In this document: in pieces, positions 24,331 through 36,870 of the stretch
Layout: every line of letters begins with the position of its first letter
Numbering within the stretch: position 1 is the stretch's first letter
Source: Inia geoffrensis
Taxonomy: Eukaryota; Chordata; Mammalia; Artiodactyla; Iniidae
DNA: 64,000 nucleotides
Direction of reading: 5' to 3'
Assembly: GCA_036417435.1 (NCBI GenBank)
Contig: CM070901.1
Coordinates: forward strand, 6,608,001 to 6,672,000
The notes under the pieces: generated by a model
Told to the model about the DNA's origin: nothing
Databases searched by the model: none
The model's input: the letters and a program-made list of their open reading frames with translations, nothing else
Translations under genes and position numbers: made by a program

Positions 24331-26879
24331 TCCTTTCTTTATGAAGGAGTATAACTTTATAGCTGGCCCTCTGTATCTAAGGTTGCATCCTCAGGATCAT
24401 GTAGTACTGCAGTATGTATTTATCCTGCAGTTCTTCGGTTGTGTTCACTGCTATCACACAGAAGCCCTATTGTGGTGGTAAAAAAAAAAAAGAAAAAAAA
24501 ATGGAGGGATAGGGCACATTTCAGAATCTTATGATTGGACCTTGTGAGCTGCAACTTTCATATGTGTTTCTCATAGTGGAGTCCCCACCCCCCCACTCTT
24601 AGGTCACAAAGGAAGGCTAGAAGGAGCTAGAGTTATGGAGGTGGAGCTGTAGTTCCTTGCTCCGAGGTCTGTTAGGCTCTGGTAAAACTCCAGTGGGTTA
24701 GGCTCTGGAAGAATAATTCCCCTGAGGCAATTATTGTTAAGAGGACAAGGTAATCTGGGTGTATTTCAGATTGACTAATGTCTTCCTCTCCCTGCCAGAA
24801 GCAGAAACATGAAACAAGAGGAGATTTTTCTGAGATCTTTACTTTGCAAACCTGGTAGGGCTTCTGGGGGTAAAACTCACAAACATATGTGTGGGGGGCT
24901 GGGAGTGGGGAGCACTTTGACTGGCTCCCCCTTATAGTTTTTAACTCTCAAATCTGTGCACACTGAGCCTCCTAAAATTTCATCAAATATAGTTTAAATG
25001 TTCCCATCCTGGTACTAGTTTCTGCAGACGATTTTGCTCCTGGGCTTCTGCTCTGATTAACTGTCTGTCTCTCCAATTTTGGAGACAGCAGTGTGCCCTG
25101 CCACCTCAATTTTCTGCTAAAAAAAAGGAGTATTGAATTTGTTCTTGTGAGGATGAGAGTTATGGCTTCCAAGCTGCTTATATTCTAGTTTGGAAACTAG
25201 GAGGGTTTTCCCCTTTACTTTTAAACCAAACAAAACCTAACAACCCAACAAGCAGGACATTTCTTTGGCTCCGTATTCACTCCAAATGTTCTGTTTTCTA
25301 CATTTGCTTCCTCATTTGATTCACCATCTTCTGCCTGTTATCTGTGGCCATATGGCCTCAGGCCCCACCCTAAAGTTCAACTGTTCTTGCCAAAGTCACA
25401 CTTTCCTGATTGCTAAACCTATTACTAAGGTTTTTCAGATCTTGTATTAGTCAACTTACACATACCATTTTAAAATATGGACTGTTTTCTTGAAATACGC
25501 TTTCTTTGGTTTCTCAAACACCATTTACTTTTCTTCTCCTCTACCTTTTCTCGATCCCTTTTATCAGGTCTTAGTTTTAGTTTGCTTATCTCATAATTTG
25601 TCATGGAGGCTTTGTTCTAAGATGTTTTATTTTACACATTTACTGTAGGTGACCTCACACCCTCCTAAAGAATTATTTACTAAAACTTCCTCTCCCAAAT
25701 TGCAAATCAATTTCTCCACTTGTGTTTCTTATCACAGAGAACATTACCAGTCGCTCATTTGCCTTAGCTGATAATATAAAATTAATTCATCCTTTTTAAG
25801 TGTCACAAGAATTTACACATATAAAATATAAGTAAAAATAAATATATATTTTATAAGATATATATTTTTTATTATATAAATATTGTATAGATGCAGCTTC
25901 TTAACATAGATGCAATGATACATACAATATACAAAAAGCTATAACATATTCAAGTTTTTGATTGCTAAGTTCACTTAAATACTTCAGATCCTCCAAATAA
26001 TGTGCACCTGTGGGCGTAAATATCACTTCTTTCTTTATATGTATTATGTTATAGAATGTATTGCCAATAATTTACATAAGTAATAACATATGGGCACAAA
26101 GAATGGAACAGCAAAAAGTAAAATTCAGAGAAAAGTAATAACAGAACTGCATAAATGAAACTTTTAATGTTAAGCCAAACCTCTATTGTAATAAATCACA
26201 AATCATGCACATATTCTTCATAATATACACTTCCTTAGAGAAGTAAAGCCCAATTTTGGCTTTGCAGGCACAATTCAAATATTAAAATCTAGTTTCTATT
26301 TTTCTGTAGGGAAAAACTCCTTTTATAAATCTGAGAAATGTTTTTGCATAGAATACAAAATGGGACCCTAACGTAGCATGCAACCTGGTGGATTTGACAT
26401 ACTTTTATCAACAAAATTTGCATTCTTTCTTTCTAAAAAAAGATAAGTGTCATAGTCTTTTCCTACAGGTTATATTTGAATTCCTCCTGGCTTGAAATAG
26501 TCCAAGACAGAGAGACTAACAACAGAAACAAAGTTACCAGTTATATATTTCATTGTGAAGATATTTACTGTAAGTGTAAATTATAAAAGTAATCATGTTA
26601 ATTACCTTAGTTTATACTTCTAGCAAGCCTAATGATTTGGTTTTCCCTTGTATCAGTATGCCTACCTGAATGTTCTTTTTCTTCGTTCTAACTCAAGAAG
26701 AAGAAAAGTTGAAGATCTGTGACAGGTCCTTTGCCTTGAAGAGTTTCTGAACACTACAGGTCTCGTAAGTCAGATCCTCCATATGATGATGTCATATTTT
26801 CCCAGGAAACACACAAACACTTTAAAACTCTATTACAGTATTCAATATTACCTTGAAGACACTTTGAGCAGAAACATAG
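24331..26879. other. Unassigned sequence, possible old DNA-transposon trace near 24365
   Basis: 'agctggccctctgtatctaa' near 24361 and 'gcagtatgtatttatcctgc' near 24410 resemble part of the Tigger/MER2 group, but too weakly to call. 24540-25450 is GC-richer with mixed C and G tracts. Frames here stay below 70 codons. 25790-25900 is very AT-rich. I see no gene. Confidence 0.35.
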
Positions 26880-27236
26880 TTGGGTTTTTGTGGTGAGTAG
26901 GGGTAGAGAACATTGAAATCTTTCCTGCAGTAAATGCAGAATTCATTTTTAGAAGTCCACTGACAGTGGTGGGGAGAACAGTTTCAGGAAGAAGCTACTG
27001 AAATCAGGATTCCAGGAAGAGACTATTGAAATCATAGCAGTGTAAATGGGAAACATCCTTTAGAAATATTCTTAAGGGATAGCAATGTGGTGACTTTACA
27101 AAGTAGAATTTAGAGGTGCAAGAAAGAGAGGAATCAAGAATGATTCACAGCCTCTTTTCCAGCTGGAAACATAGAGTGAGTTAAAGAGAGTTAAAGGAAG
27201 ATCCTAGCTGTGCCAGTTACAGTGAAGTTAAAAACA
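26880..27236. repeat. Degenerate ancient repeat, family not named
   Basis: 'gaaagagaggaatcaagaatgattcacagcc' (27122-27152, adjoining words) matches a mammalian repeat I recall but cannot name. The same family probably resumes beyond the L1 at 28077 and again at 30775-31620. The L1 at 27237 seems to have landed inside it. Confidence 0.35.
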
Positions 27237-28076
27237 ATTTAATTTTACAAATAGCTCACGCAGCTAAGTATAAAAAAAAAACAAACAACCTAATCAAAAA
27301 ATGGGCAGATGACCTAAAAAGACGTTTCTCCAAAGAAGACATACAGATGGCCAAGAGGCACATGAAAAGATGCTTGACATCACTAATTATTAGAGAACAG
27401 AAAATCAAAACTACTGGCCATATATCCAGAGAAAAACACAGTTCAAAAGCATACATGCACCCCAATGTTCACTGCAGCTCTGTTTACAATAGCCAGGACA
27501 TGGAAGCAACTTAAATGTCCATTGACAGATGAATGGATAAAGAACATGTGGTACATATATACAATGGAATATTACTCAGCCATTAAAAAGAATGAAATAA
27601 TGCCATTTGCAGCAACATGGATGGACTTGGAGATTATCATGCTAAGTGAAGTAAGTCAGACAGAGAAAGACAAATATATGATACTACTTATATTTGGAAT
27701 CTAAAAAAATGATACAAATGAACATTTACAAAAATGAACATTTACAAAAATGAACATTTACAATGAATATTTACAGAAACAGACTTACAGACTTAGGGAA
27801 TGAACTTATGGTTACCAGGGGGGAGGGTGGGGGGGAGGGATAGACTGGGAGTTTGGGATTGACACGTACACACTGCTATATTTAAAATAGATAACGAAAA
27901 AGGACCTACTGTATAGCACAGGGAAGTCTGCTCGATACTCTAATAACCTAAAATAATTTGAAAAAGAAGAGATACATATATATGTACAACTGAATCACTT
28001 TGCTGTACACCTGAACCTAACACAACACCGTTAATCAACTGCACTCTAATATAAAATAAAATTTTTTTAAAAAAAC
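27237..28076 (+). mobile_element. 5'-truncated L1 3' end with deletion (type B)
   Basis: Starts in late ORF2 ('atagctcacgcagctaagta'). It has an internal loss at about 27414, where 'aaaatcaaaactac' joins 'tggccatatatccagagaaa' and skips the segment coding the Cys-rich motif. The frame 27465-27704 is the last 79 codons of ORF2 ('[19 protein letters not shown]'), unusually intact. The 3' UTR holds a local 16-bp tandem repeat (27718-27770) and ends 'ctaatataaaataaaa' plus A-run. Confidence 0.88.
27718..27770 (+). repeat. 16-bp tandem repeat in L1 3' UTR
   Basis: The unit 'tgaacatttacaaaaa' occurs about three times in a row with a degenerate fourth ('tgaatatttacagaaa'). It looks like a replication-slippage expansion of one L1 3' UTR word. 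Confidence 0.85.
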
Positions 28077-30774
28077 TTAATTTTATACAACTGAAGGCTG
28101 ACCTAGTAGAAATTTGCCCAGAAGGTAATTTTTTTTAAATAGGTGGATTTATGTGACAAAGAAAAGCACTATTCTGAGGAATATAGGTAAATGTTCTGAA
28201 ATGGATCAGATGGCTAGAATGGGAACTTATGAAACCTAGCAACTTTGGTGGACTTGCAGAATACACGCTGACATTTATCACAAGGATGCAGGTATGTGTG
28301 GTGTGAGCTGAAAGGTTTAAAAGTTGCTGCAGCACCTTTGTTTCATCAAATATTCAACAACACCTTGTTAAGGTCAATAAAACTTCAGCTGGGCATTGTG
28401 AAGTCACAAATTTCACGGAGTTACGCAAAGCTGAGGTCAGCAAATTAACTGATCTACAAGTGTGGTTATGGGAAAATCAACTAAAAGAAAATTAGCCTGA
28501 AATTAATTTTAAGTGTGCCACCCAAGACTCTTTTGGTAGACCAACAGAAAAATCTGATTTATTTTTTATTTTATCTTTATAACTTGAGCAACTTTTTATT
28601 TGATATGATTATATGCTAATTAATAAAATTAATATAATTATTTTTATGTTACAATGCCCTGATTGCCTAAGACAACGAGCTATTCTGTAACCATGACTTC
28701 AATACATTAATTAAACATTTTATTTCAAATATATATTGTAAAAATTTATTTTCATTAGCATTTTCAAAAGATGTTACTTTCTAAAGCATTTGGCTACTAG
28801 CATTTGGTAATGTGAAAATGGCATTCACAGCTTCCTCTTTTATTTTTAATTAGATTTTAAAAAATTAAAATTATATAAGTTTTAAAATGAAATTATTTGG
28901 AACCTCTTACCCTAGGAATTAGTCTCTTTACAAAGGCATATTTCTCTTCCATAGATTGCTGTAATAGATTTTTAAATCCCTGCCTTACTTTAAAAAAAAA
29001 ATGCTTATAAAGGAAAGATGTGAGACCATGTGTTTAACTACACAAATATAAAGGGAAAATCACTGAACATCAGCAAGCCATCATTCTAGAGAATAAAATA
29101 AACAAGTGAGATTCCTAAGTTAATAAAAAATATCACACTATTAAGTTTTATGTCAGTGTAGATAAGAACTACACATGATCAATTTCTATTTTAGTCTTAA
29201 ACCTCATTATTGTTTATTAAGGTGTCAAATCAACATGTTTCTTGTTTGCTTTGCATGCAACTCATGAGTATTGACAGTTTTAAAATGCCCTAAAGGACTG
29301 GGCAGGTTACTGAAATAATTTTCTTATGATATATTAATATAACTGATAAAATGTTCAAAGGATTTTTGGTGATCTGGCTCTACTGATACTTCACCCTCCT
29401 AAAGTTGAAGATATGACTTTGCTAGGACCTGGCCTGTGCTTTAAGAATTTGTTATCTACAACCATCCAAATGGGATTTCACAAATTACTGGAAACCCAGA
29501 ATGTCATTCAGGCCTTACACTGTGAATGGCTTAACAATTTTGACTTTTCAAATGAATAAGAAAAGCAAAGCTTGCCAACCCTCAAATATGTTTAATGGCC
29601 TGGAGCAAATAATCTATATTAATAGTATTTAACACTTCTTTAGTAAATATTGACTCATTCATTTATTATATAAATTTTAAAACATTAATTGAGCTCCTAG
29701 TACACATACTGTGGCTCAAGCTGGCATACTTTCCTCTAGGAGAGAATTTCAATGTGGAAACAGTCACGTAATGGTATACACACTATAATAGAGGCAGTTA
29801 TTGAGAAAAAGAAAGAGGAACACTTAAATTTCTAGGAGATCATAAGGGAGTTCTTCCAAGAAAATGACATCTATATTGGATAATAAAATACAGCTAAACT
29901 GTTTATTTTAATTATAATTCAATATTTTCTCCTAATTAATTTATATGTTTTTAAAGGTATAAATGGGTTTATTAATTTCTATTTTTGATTACTCAGGAGG
30001 TGATTACTCATGGAACATGAATGCAGATTGTGGGAGTGGATTAAACTTCTCCAAAACCTGGGCTTCACAGGGATGATGTCCTATCAAGGGCAAGAGCTTC
30101 TAGAAAATGGGTGAGAAAACAGAGGGCCTCTGAGCAAGAGGAAACACCGAATGTCAGAAAGATGGCAAGAAAAACTTGTGGGTCATATTGAACATATCCC
30201 TTCAATCAAAACTATACCCTGGATCTTCACCAAATTCATATCTACAGTGGGATTATATTTCCTGGCCAAAAAATGGCAAAGTTTCATATCTGGGTCTGTT
30301 GAGCTGTAGACTCAAAAAGAGCTGTCCAATAAGCACCACATTTTTCTGAAACTTTGAGAAGAGTAAAAGCCTTATCCACATTGTGAAATCATTGATTTGG
30401 AATAAGTTTACCTAATTATGAGGGAGCACAAAATTTCTAAATGATGCGTTATAAGTTGAGTTACCTTGTCACATCCTTTGACATAAGGTTCTTATCATAT
30501 AAAGTCATTATCATTGAATTGAATCAACAGTGCATTTCCCCACTGATTTCCAAACCACTAGACTCAGTCTAACCATAGCATAAGAACTCGGGAGCAGATG
30601 TTCAGATAGAAGGTCCATAGTACACAGTGTAATGTGTCTTAACTAGAGACAATAAGACTTTGTAAATTGTCTCTTGAAATTGCATTGTAGACATAATTAC
30701 TGAACACAGTGTTTTAAGAAATTGTAGTTCTTTCTGGAAGGGAAAAGAGGTAATAATATAATTAGCTACTTAAT
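28077..30774. other. Old and unassigned non-coding DNA
   Basis: 28100-28345 reads like a continuation of the degenerate family at 26880. 28540-28960 is AT-rich. 29690-29890 has 'gagctcctagtacacatact' and 'gagttcttccaagaaaatga', typical of ancient repeats, but no family can be named. No coding region is seen. Confidence 0.4.
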
Positions 30775-31620
30775 TCAAAATAGATTATTGAGCACTTAGT
30801 ATGTACCAGCTACTCTTCTATGTGCTAGGAATACATTGCTGAATGAAACAGGCAAAAATCCCTATCTATATGGAGCTAATATTCCAGTGGGAGGAAACAG
30901 AAAATAAAAAGTGATGCCCTGGAAAGCCAAGTGATCTACGTTTCTAGGAAGAACCACTTGCCTACCATGTTAAATGATGTTAATGGCTCAAGCAAGATTA
31001 AGACGGAAAGTTCACCATTCATAGCTTCATGGTGGTCATAGTGACCATGGAAAGACCATTTTCAGAGGAGTGTTTGGAAAAATCTCAAGAGAAGCTTTAA
31101 GAAAGAACAGAAGAAGAAAGTTTGGTGACAGAGTGACTGTGCAACGCCTTAGGAGCATTACTGCAAAAGGGAGCAAATAAATAAATCAAAAGCTTGCGGG
31201 TCAACGGAGGTAAAAAAAAAAAAAAGCATTTTTCTTGTAATAATAGAGAAAATACATTATTTGTAGGCTGATTCACATGGTCAAGTAGAGAAGGAAAAAA
31301 TGACGAAGGAAAAGGGGAGAACTACTTGAGTAACGCCCTTAACTTGGCATCACTGGATAAGACTCATTCACAAGTAAAAGGGATGGTCATACATTAGAAA
31401 TAGTAACAGTTCAACTATAGTCATAAGAGGAAAGGTAGGTGGGTAGTTTTGTAAGGTGGCTAATGGAAATGCTCTTTTAATGGTGTAGATTTTCTCCTTG
31501 AAGTAGAAAGCAAGGTCATCAATTGAGAGCAATGATTGGGGAGTGATGGACAGGTTTTAGAAGAGAGGAGAAGAGTATGATAATCAATTAGGAGAGTGGA
31601 GAGGCAAAGGATTAGAGAAT
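30775..31620 (+). repeat. Ancient degenerate repeat, family not named
   Basis: 'ttgagcacttagtatgtacc' followed by 'tgctaggaatacattgctga', 'caggcaaaaatccctatct' and 'atggagctaatattccagtg' is a very common ancient mammalian repeat signature. The following 'ggtcatagtgaccatggaaa' and 'gggagaactacttgagtaac' segments fit a longer family I remember but cannot name. There is no coding frame. Confidence 0.5.
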
Positions 31621-32769
31621 TAAGCCATGGTTGCCTTGCAATGCCAATGATCCTGAGACGTTCATGGTAACATATTTAAATAGAAAGAACTCTGATTTTT
31701 TTTTAAGTTATTGTTCAGCCAAACTCACCTGCATGGACACAGGTGTGGGCTAGGCAGAGCACTGGACTTAACCAAAGCTGTCATTTCGTTGAGGGAGTGC
31801 AATAAAGTCAGATTGGAAGAGGGAATGGAGAGTAGATTCAAGAAAAATGATCTTAACAATTGATCATTCTTAGCATATTTGGGTGGATTTTATTTAATGT
31901 GTGGCTGGTTGTCAAGCAAGAATTGAATTTCTGTAGGGAGAAAAGAAACCAAAGGCATTTGTGGGAACTAGAGAAAGGATTTTGAGCAGTGGTTACTATA
32001 TGATGCTGAAACGCTGTCAGAAAACCAGGCACTGGAGGAAGAGATTTGAGTGAGCTTAATGCTGTGTTAGGAATTATATATGATCTCAAAACAGTAAATT
32101 AAGGTAGAATTTGTGACCGTATCTGAATGGGTATATGGTAATTTAGATAGAAGACAGTGTATTATTTATCTTAAGATCTTTTGTCAACAGGAATATAAAA
32201 GCATACTTATTCCATGGATCATAGGGGTGATGTTTCAGTCATCCAAGAAATTTGCAAAACTGGCAAAATTGGTCTATCTACATCTAGTCATTTCAGGAGT
32301 GGCTAATTAGAAATATTTCTGGAAAAGCTAAACAAGAGACATGATTTTCCCATCTAGCCCTCATCTCTCCCTTCCCACACAGCTCGCCCTTAATAAAGAA
32401 GAAAATTAAAGGAGAATTAATTCCCTCTACTCGAGTGAGTCATGGCACATGGTTGAGGGAATATGGACACTGGAAGAACAAGCTAAATATTGTGAGTAAA
32501 GATGATACAGGTACAAGTGAATCACCTGAGGATAGAAATAGGCAGTCCCGATTCTCCTTTTAAGAAGTGTCATCCAGACCAAATTTGGAACTCAGATTGA
32601 ATAAGCTTTCTAATACATTACTTTTCCTATAAGAACAGGAGTTACCATAAAAATAACTCAGTGTTATTACTCCTTCATGTCAAAAAGATCATATACATAC
32701 AGGGTAGATTTCAGGGAAAAAAAATCAAGGAAATAATTGCAATTTGCTGAGGTTAGAATTTGTTTTTTC
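31621..32769. other. Unassigned non-coding DNA
   Basis: No gene found. Frames stay below 80 codons with no domain I recognise. Confidence 0.4.
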
Positions 32770-32890
32770 TACAGCAAGAACGATATTAATACTTTTACAG
32801 GTGAGGCTATTGAGATCAAGAAAGTAAATAAATTTAAAGGGCCACAAGGTAAGTGGATGAGTCCGAATTCACTCTCACATAATAGAGTTT
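32770..32890 (-). repeat. Possible antisense MIR fragment
   Basis: 'ttttacaggtgaggctattgag', 'gaaagtaaataaatttaaagggccacaaggtaag' (adjoining words) and 'tgagtccgaattcactctc' follow the order of an antisense MIR core. Diverged and short. Confidence 0.4.
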
Positions 32891-33574
32891 GCCCTCTTGA
32901 GTTGAGTTCTAAGGAAGAAAATATTAACCTGGTCCCTCAGAATGTACCATCTAAGTGAGGCAGGAGGGAAGTGCATAGCAAATCTGACCTCTTGAGTATA
33001 AAGGTGCACGAGTACTGATTTCCTTCCTTTAGAAGGCACAGGCTCTGGGGAGGGATCCTAAGAAAGCCAGGCTCCCATCAGAAGATGCTACTGCACAGCC
33101 AATCAGAGCTTCAGACAATTGATGGGGCTTCTCTGAGAGAATGAAAGAATTATGACAGACACCTTAAACTCAGAATTCATTCTGTCTTCCAAGCCACATT
33201 TAATAATAATACTGCTTTTTATATTTGATCCTGCACATTCCATAATTACTCAGATATTCCTAAATGCTTCTTGTGATGCAGAACAAGCACTTACTGGCTG
33301 TGCTAATATATGAGATCAAAGGACAGGAACTAGTGCTCCAGAAGAAGGACTAGAGCATTTCACTTACGAAAGGTAAGAGGTCAAGACAAGACATAGCCTC
33401 CGAGAAGGAAATAAGGGAAGGTTTTTCCCAATTCTTAGGGAAGAAAAGAATCTAATCCTTGGGGGGAGAAACGATAAGCAGGATGAATGGACTTCTAAGA
33501 TTGAAGTATCTGGATTATACAAATAAATACATATTGTATGTTTTCTTCTTACTTCTTACTACTTACAATAGAGC
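32891..33574. other. Unassigned non-coding DNA
   Basis: Somewhat GC-richer around 33030-33080 ('gaaggcacaggctctgggga'). No gene, splice-flanked exon or repeat that I can support. Confidence 0.4.
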
Positions 33575-34235
33575 ACAATTCCTACTAAAATCCCAACACA
33601 ATTTTTTGTAGGTGTAGATAATTTAGTTCCTTATTTTAAAAGAAAAAGAAAGGCACCAAAACAATTTTGAAAGAGAAGAATAAATTGGAAGAATTATAGT
33701 ATCTGATTTTAAGACCTAACCTATAGCTCCAGTTAAAAAGAAAGTGTAGTATTGGCAGGGTAATAGACACGTAGATTAAAGGAATAGAATAAAGAAGCCA
33801 GAAATCGACCCACCCAAAACCAACTAATTTTAGACAAATGTGCCAAAGCAAATAAATGGAATAAGAATGATCTTATCAACAAATGATATTGGATATTTGC
33901 AAACAGCAATAAATGAAACTCAACCTAAATTTCACATCTTATTCAAAGCTTACTCAAATACATAATAGACTTAAATGGAAAACAAAACAAAAATTTAGAA
34001 GAAAATATAAAAGAAAGCCAATGGTACCTAAGACAAGGTGAAAAAATATTCTTATTCATGACATCAAAGTCATGATTGATAAAATTTTTTAAATATATAA
34101 ATTGACTTACTTAAAATTAAAAGTTTTTTTCTTTATAAAGAACATGTTAAGTAGATTAAAAGGCAAGACACAAACTGAGAGAAACTATTTGCAATTCATA
34201 TATATGACAAATGATTTGGATTCATAATATGTATA
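33575..34235 (+). mobile_element. Old L1M late-ORF2 fragment, sense
   Basis: Begins at the 'cacaattcctactaaaatcc' position of L1 ORF2 and follows it through 'tagtattggcagggtaatag' and 'caagacacaaactgagagaa'. It is heavily diverged and the 3' end of L1 is missing. In consensus order its 5' limit directly follows the point where the neighbouring antisense fragment stops. Confidence 0.7.
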
Positions 34236-34249
34236 AGTAACTCTCTGTA

Positions 34250-35150
34250 TTAGGAATTGCTTAAACCTATAGATCAGTTTGGAGAGAATTGACATTGTTA
34301 CTAGTTTAAATCTTCTAATCCACAAACAAGATATGTCTCTCCATTTATTTATATTTTCTTGGATTTATTCCATTAGGCATTAATAGTTTTTGACATTCAG
34401 ATACTGTACATATTTTGATATGCTTATGCCTACATATTTTATTTTTTAGAGTGATGACAAATGATGCTGTGTTTTCAAATTTGGTTTTCCCATGTACTTT
34501 TTTAGTATATAGAAAAAAATTATTTTTATGTGTCAACTCTGTGTCCTGCAACCTTGTTTAACTTACTTATTTGTCTAGGATTCTAGAATTCTTTTTGGTA
34601 GATTCATTGGTATTTTCTGTGTAGATAACCATGTCTTCTGCAAATACGGGCAATTTATTCTCTTACTCTCCAGTCTGTTAAACTTTTACTTCCTTTTTAA
34701 ATATTATCATTGCTCTAGCAATACAAACATTTATTGCTGTAAATTTTGGTTTCAGCAAATTTAACAGATTTAACATGTATTTTCATTGTCATTCAGTACC
34801 ATATATTTTGGGGAATTTTTTAAACATCCTCTCACTTATGAATTACTTGGAAGTTTCTTTTTTTAATTTACAATGATTTGTAGAGATGTTTTATCTTTCC
34901 ATTATTATTGAAGTACAGTTGTTTTGTTCATATACACATACAAAACATTTAGTTATGTCTTCTTGGTGAATTGATCATTTTATCTTCATGTAATGACCTT
35001 ACTGTCTGTTTGCTCTGAAGTCTACTTTCTCTGACACTAATATAACCATTCAACTTTATTTTAATTATTGTTTGCCTTTGTTTATGGAATTACATGACCA
35101 TGTTGAAAGCAACCTGAGTGTAAATTATTTTATATTTCCTTGAGTAGTGA
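34250..35150 (-). mobile_element. Old L1M mid-ORF2 fragment, antisense
   Basis: Reading backwards, 'tagatcagtttggagagaat', 'tgtcctgcaaccttgtttaa' and 'gtcttctgcaaatacgggca' are the complement of the L1 reverse transcriptase region. 'gtgaattgatcattttatct' and 'tctgaagtctactttctctg' (34971-35035) look like a further antisense L1 piece. Old and broken by small indels, with no open frame. Confidence 0.65.
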
Positions 35151-35558
35151 TCAAAAAAAAATGACCTTACAAGTTTACTTTTTTCATCTCTCTAAGGGAT
35201 ATAGCACATTGATCAGCATCCATGTCAAGTCATCACGATGCTGTCAAGAGAACAGAATTATAATTGAAGCAAATCTACTCATTTGTTTAGTATATGAGGA
35301 ACTATTTCCAATGTAATAATGCCATCTAACCCTTGATACTTGAAATTTCAAAATGTAGATGTGGAAGAGATTATAGACACTTAAGAAAGGGTAATCAAAC
35401 TAAAGAGACTATGTTAAATGTTATATTCATTGTCACTCAAAATATGACCATAATAGCTATATTATCAAATTTCAGTTTTTAAATAAAGTTTTATGCAGCC
35501 CTCTGAAATTCTCAACTCTCATTTTAACATAGTCCATTTTCTTTCTGCTCTTTTTCAG

Positions 35559-35676
35559 TTCTTCTTTTCTGTCTGTATCCAGAATGCTCAAGCTGTTCCA
35601 TCATCTCTTAGCACCATTATCAAACTGATACAACAGGCTGATACAACACCATTCCCTAATGATAAATAAAGACCAG
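35559..35676 (+). other. Exon-like segment with canonical splice signals
   Basis: A pyrimidine-rich tract ending 'ttctgctctttttcag' (AG at 35557-35558) precedes the segment, and 'gaccag|gtaagg' (GT at 35677-35678) follows it. A branch-point-like 'tttaaca' lies about 30 nt upstream of the AG. One frame from the first base is open for 36 codons ('QNAQAVPSSLSTIIKLIQQA' in the middle) and stops at TAA (35667-35669), leaving 7 nt. It could be a terminal-type coding exon, a non-coding RNA exon, or chance. I recognise no gene, and there is no partner exon I can support. Confidence 0.25.
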
Positions 35677-36387
35677 GTAAGGAAGAGTAAAAGTCTTCAA
35701 TTTGTATATGATCATTAATACAATATGATTAACCATAGAGGAACTAGGCTCTATACAAGTACATATTCATGTAAGGGTATAAAATTTGTTTTTTTGTTTT
35801 GTTTTTGGTATTCATTCACATCAGCTTTATTTTTAGCCAAGAAACAGTCTGAATTCTATCACTTTTCCAGAAAAGCAACTTGCCTTCCAAATTCAGTTTG
35901 TACAGTGTTATAGGCAAAGGTCAGACATTATGTCTCCTCCAATCTACTGCAATATACGGTCTACTGTAATTCTATATTTCTAATATAAATATCATCAATT
36001 TAAATAATTGCATATTTTAATTTTCACAAATCTTTCTGTCATTGATATTATGCTGAATTGGCAAAACTAAGCAGTTCTATCTTGGCAATATATATTGTAT
36101 CTTGAAGATTAGGAAATGTTAAACTAGAAGACAGCTCAACATATCACCTTAACCAGCTCTGGGCTTTGAAGCAGTGGAAGTGAACATTGTAGTTGATCCC
36201 CTAAATTCAAACCATTCTAAATGGTTGTAAAAAAAAATAATTTAGGGTACCCCTGTTCTGTCTAGACCTTGATTATTGAGAGTCATTTATCATTATCTGA
36301 TTCTGATGTCCCTAGATAGGTTTTTGTTTCTATTTCTTTGTTTTCTTTTCTGCTTTGTTTTGTATTTTGTGGAGCATGAGGGCCTAA

Positions 36388-36425
36388 TATTATCCTTTAA
36401 TGATAATATTAAAGGATATTAATAT
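36388..36425. repeat. AT-rich inverted repeat (hairpin)
   Basis: 'aatattatcctttaat' is followed almost at once by its near-complement 'attaaaggatattaatatt'. It can form a stem of about 15 bp with a short loop. Its role is unknown and it may be only a local inverted duplication. Confidence 0.7.
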
Positions 36426-36523
36426 TATTCTTCTGTCAGCCAAGCCTGGTCCAGGAATAGACATACAGTCCAACCCAGTAAATGAGATATAAGAAACTAT
36501 CCTCAGTACCAAAAATATTATAG

Positions 36524-36870
36524 TGCTAGGGTCTGAATGTTTATGTATCCCTAAAATTCATAGGATAAAATCTTACCACCCAAGGTCATAATATTAGGAG
36601 GTAAAGCCTTTGGAAAGTGATTAGGACATTAGGGTGATGTCCTTATAAAAAGGCTCAAGAGCGCTCCCTTCCCCCTCCTACCATGTGAGGATACAGCAAG
36701 AAGGTGCCATACATATAGCAACCAGGAAATGGACTTCACTAGGCACCTAATCTGCCCATCTTCATCTTGGACTTCCCTGCTTCCAGAACTATGAGAAATA
36801 AATTTGTGTTGTTTATAATCCACCCAGCTTAGGATATTTTGTTATAGCAGGTCTAAATGGACTAAGACAA
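36524..36870 (+). mobile_element. MLT1-type solo LTR (ERVL-MaLR)
   Basis: Follows the MLT1 LTR from 'tgctagggtctgaatgttta' through 'aggaggtaaagcctttggaa', 'aaagtgattaggacattagg', 'ccatgtgaggatacagcaag' and the AATAAA signal (36797-36802) to 'ttataatccacccagc' and 'ggactaagacaa'. About 345 bp, a usual MLT1 length. No internal retroviral sequence flanks it. MaLR LTRs are ancient in placental mammals, and the mismatch level agrees. Confidence 0.9.

Larger units (their letters stand above)
35151..36523. other. Non-coding DNA holding an exon-like segment
   Basis: Apart from the splice-flanked segment listed at 35559-35676 and an AT hairpin at about 36388-36425, I see no gene or repeat. Confidence 0.4.

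Noticed and set aside
36388..36425. Transcription terminator or microRNA hairpin
   Set aside because: The stem is AT-only and short, with no flanking structure of a microRNA precursor; a eukaryotic terminator call is not supportable.
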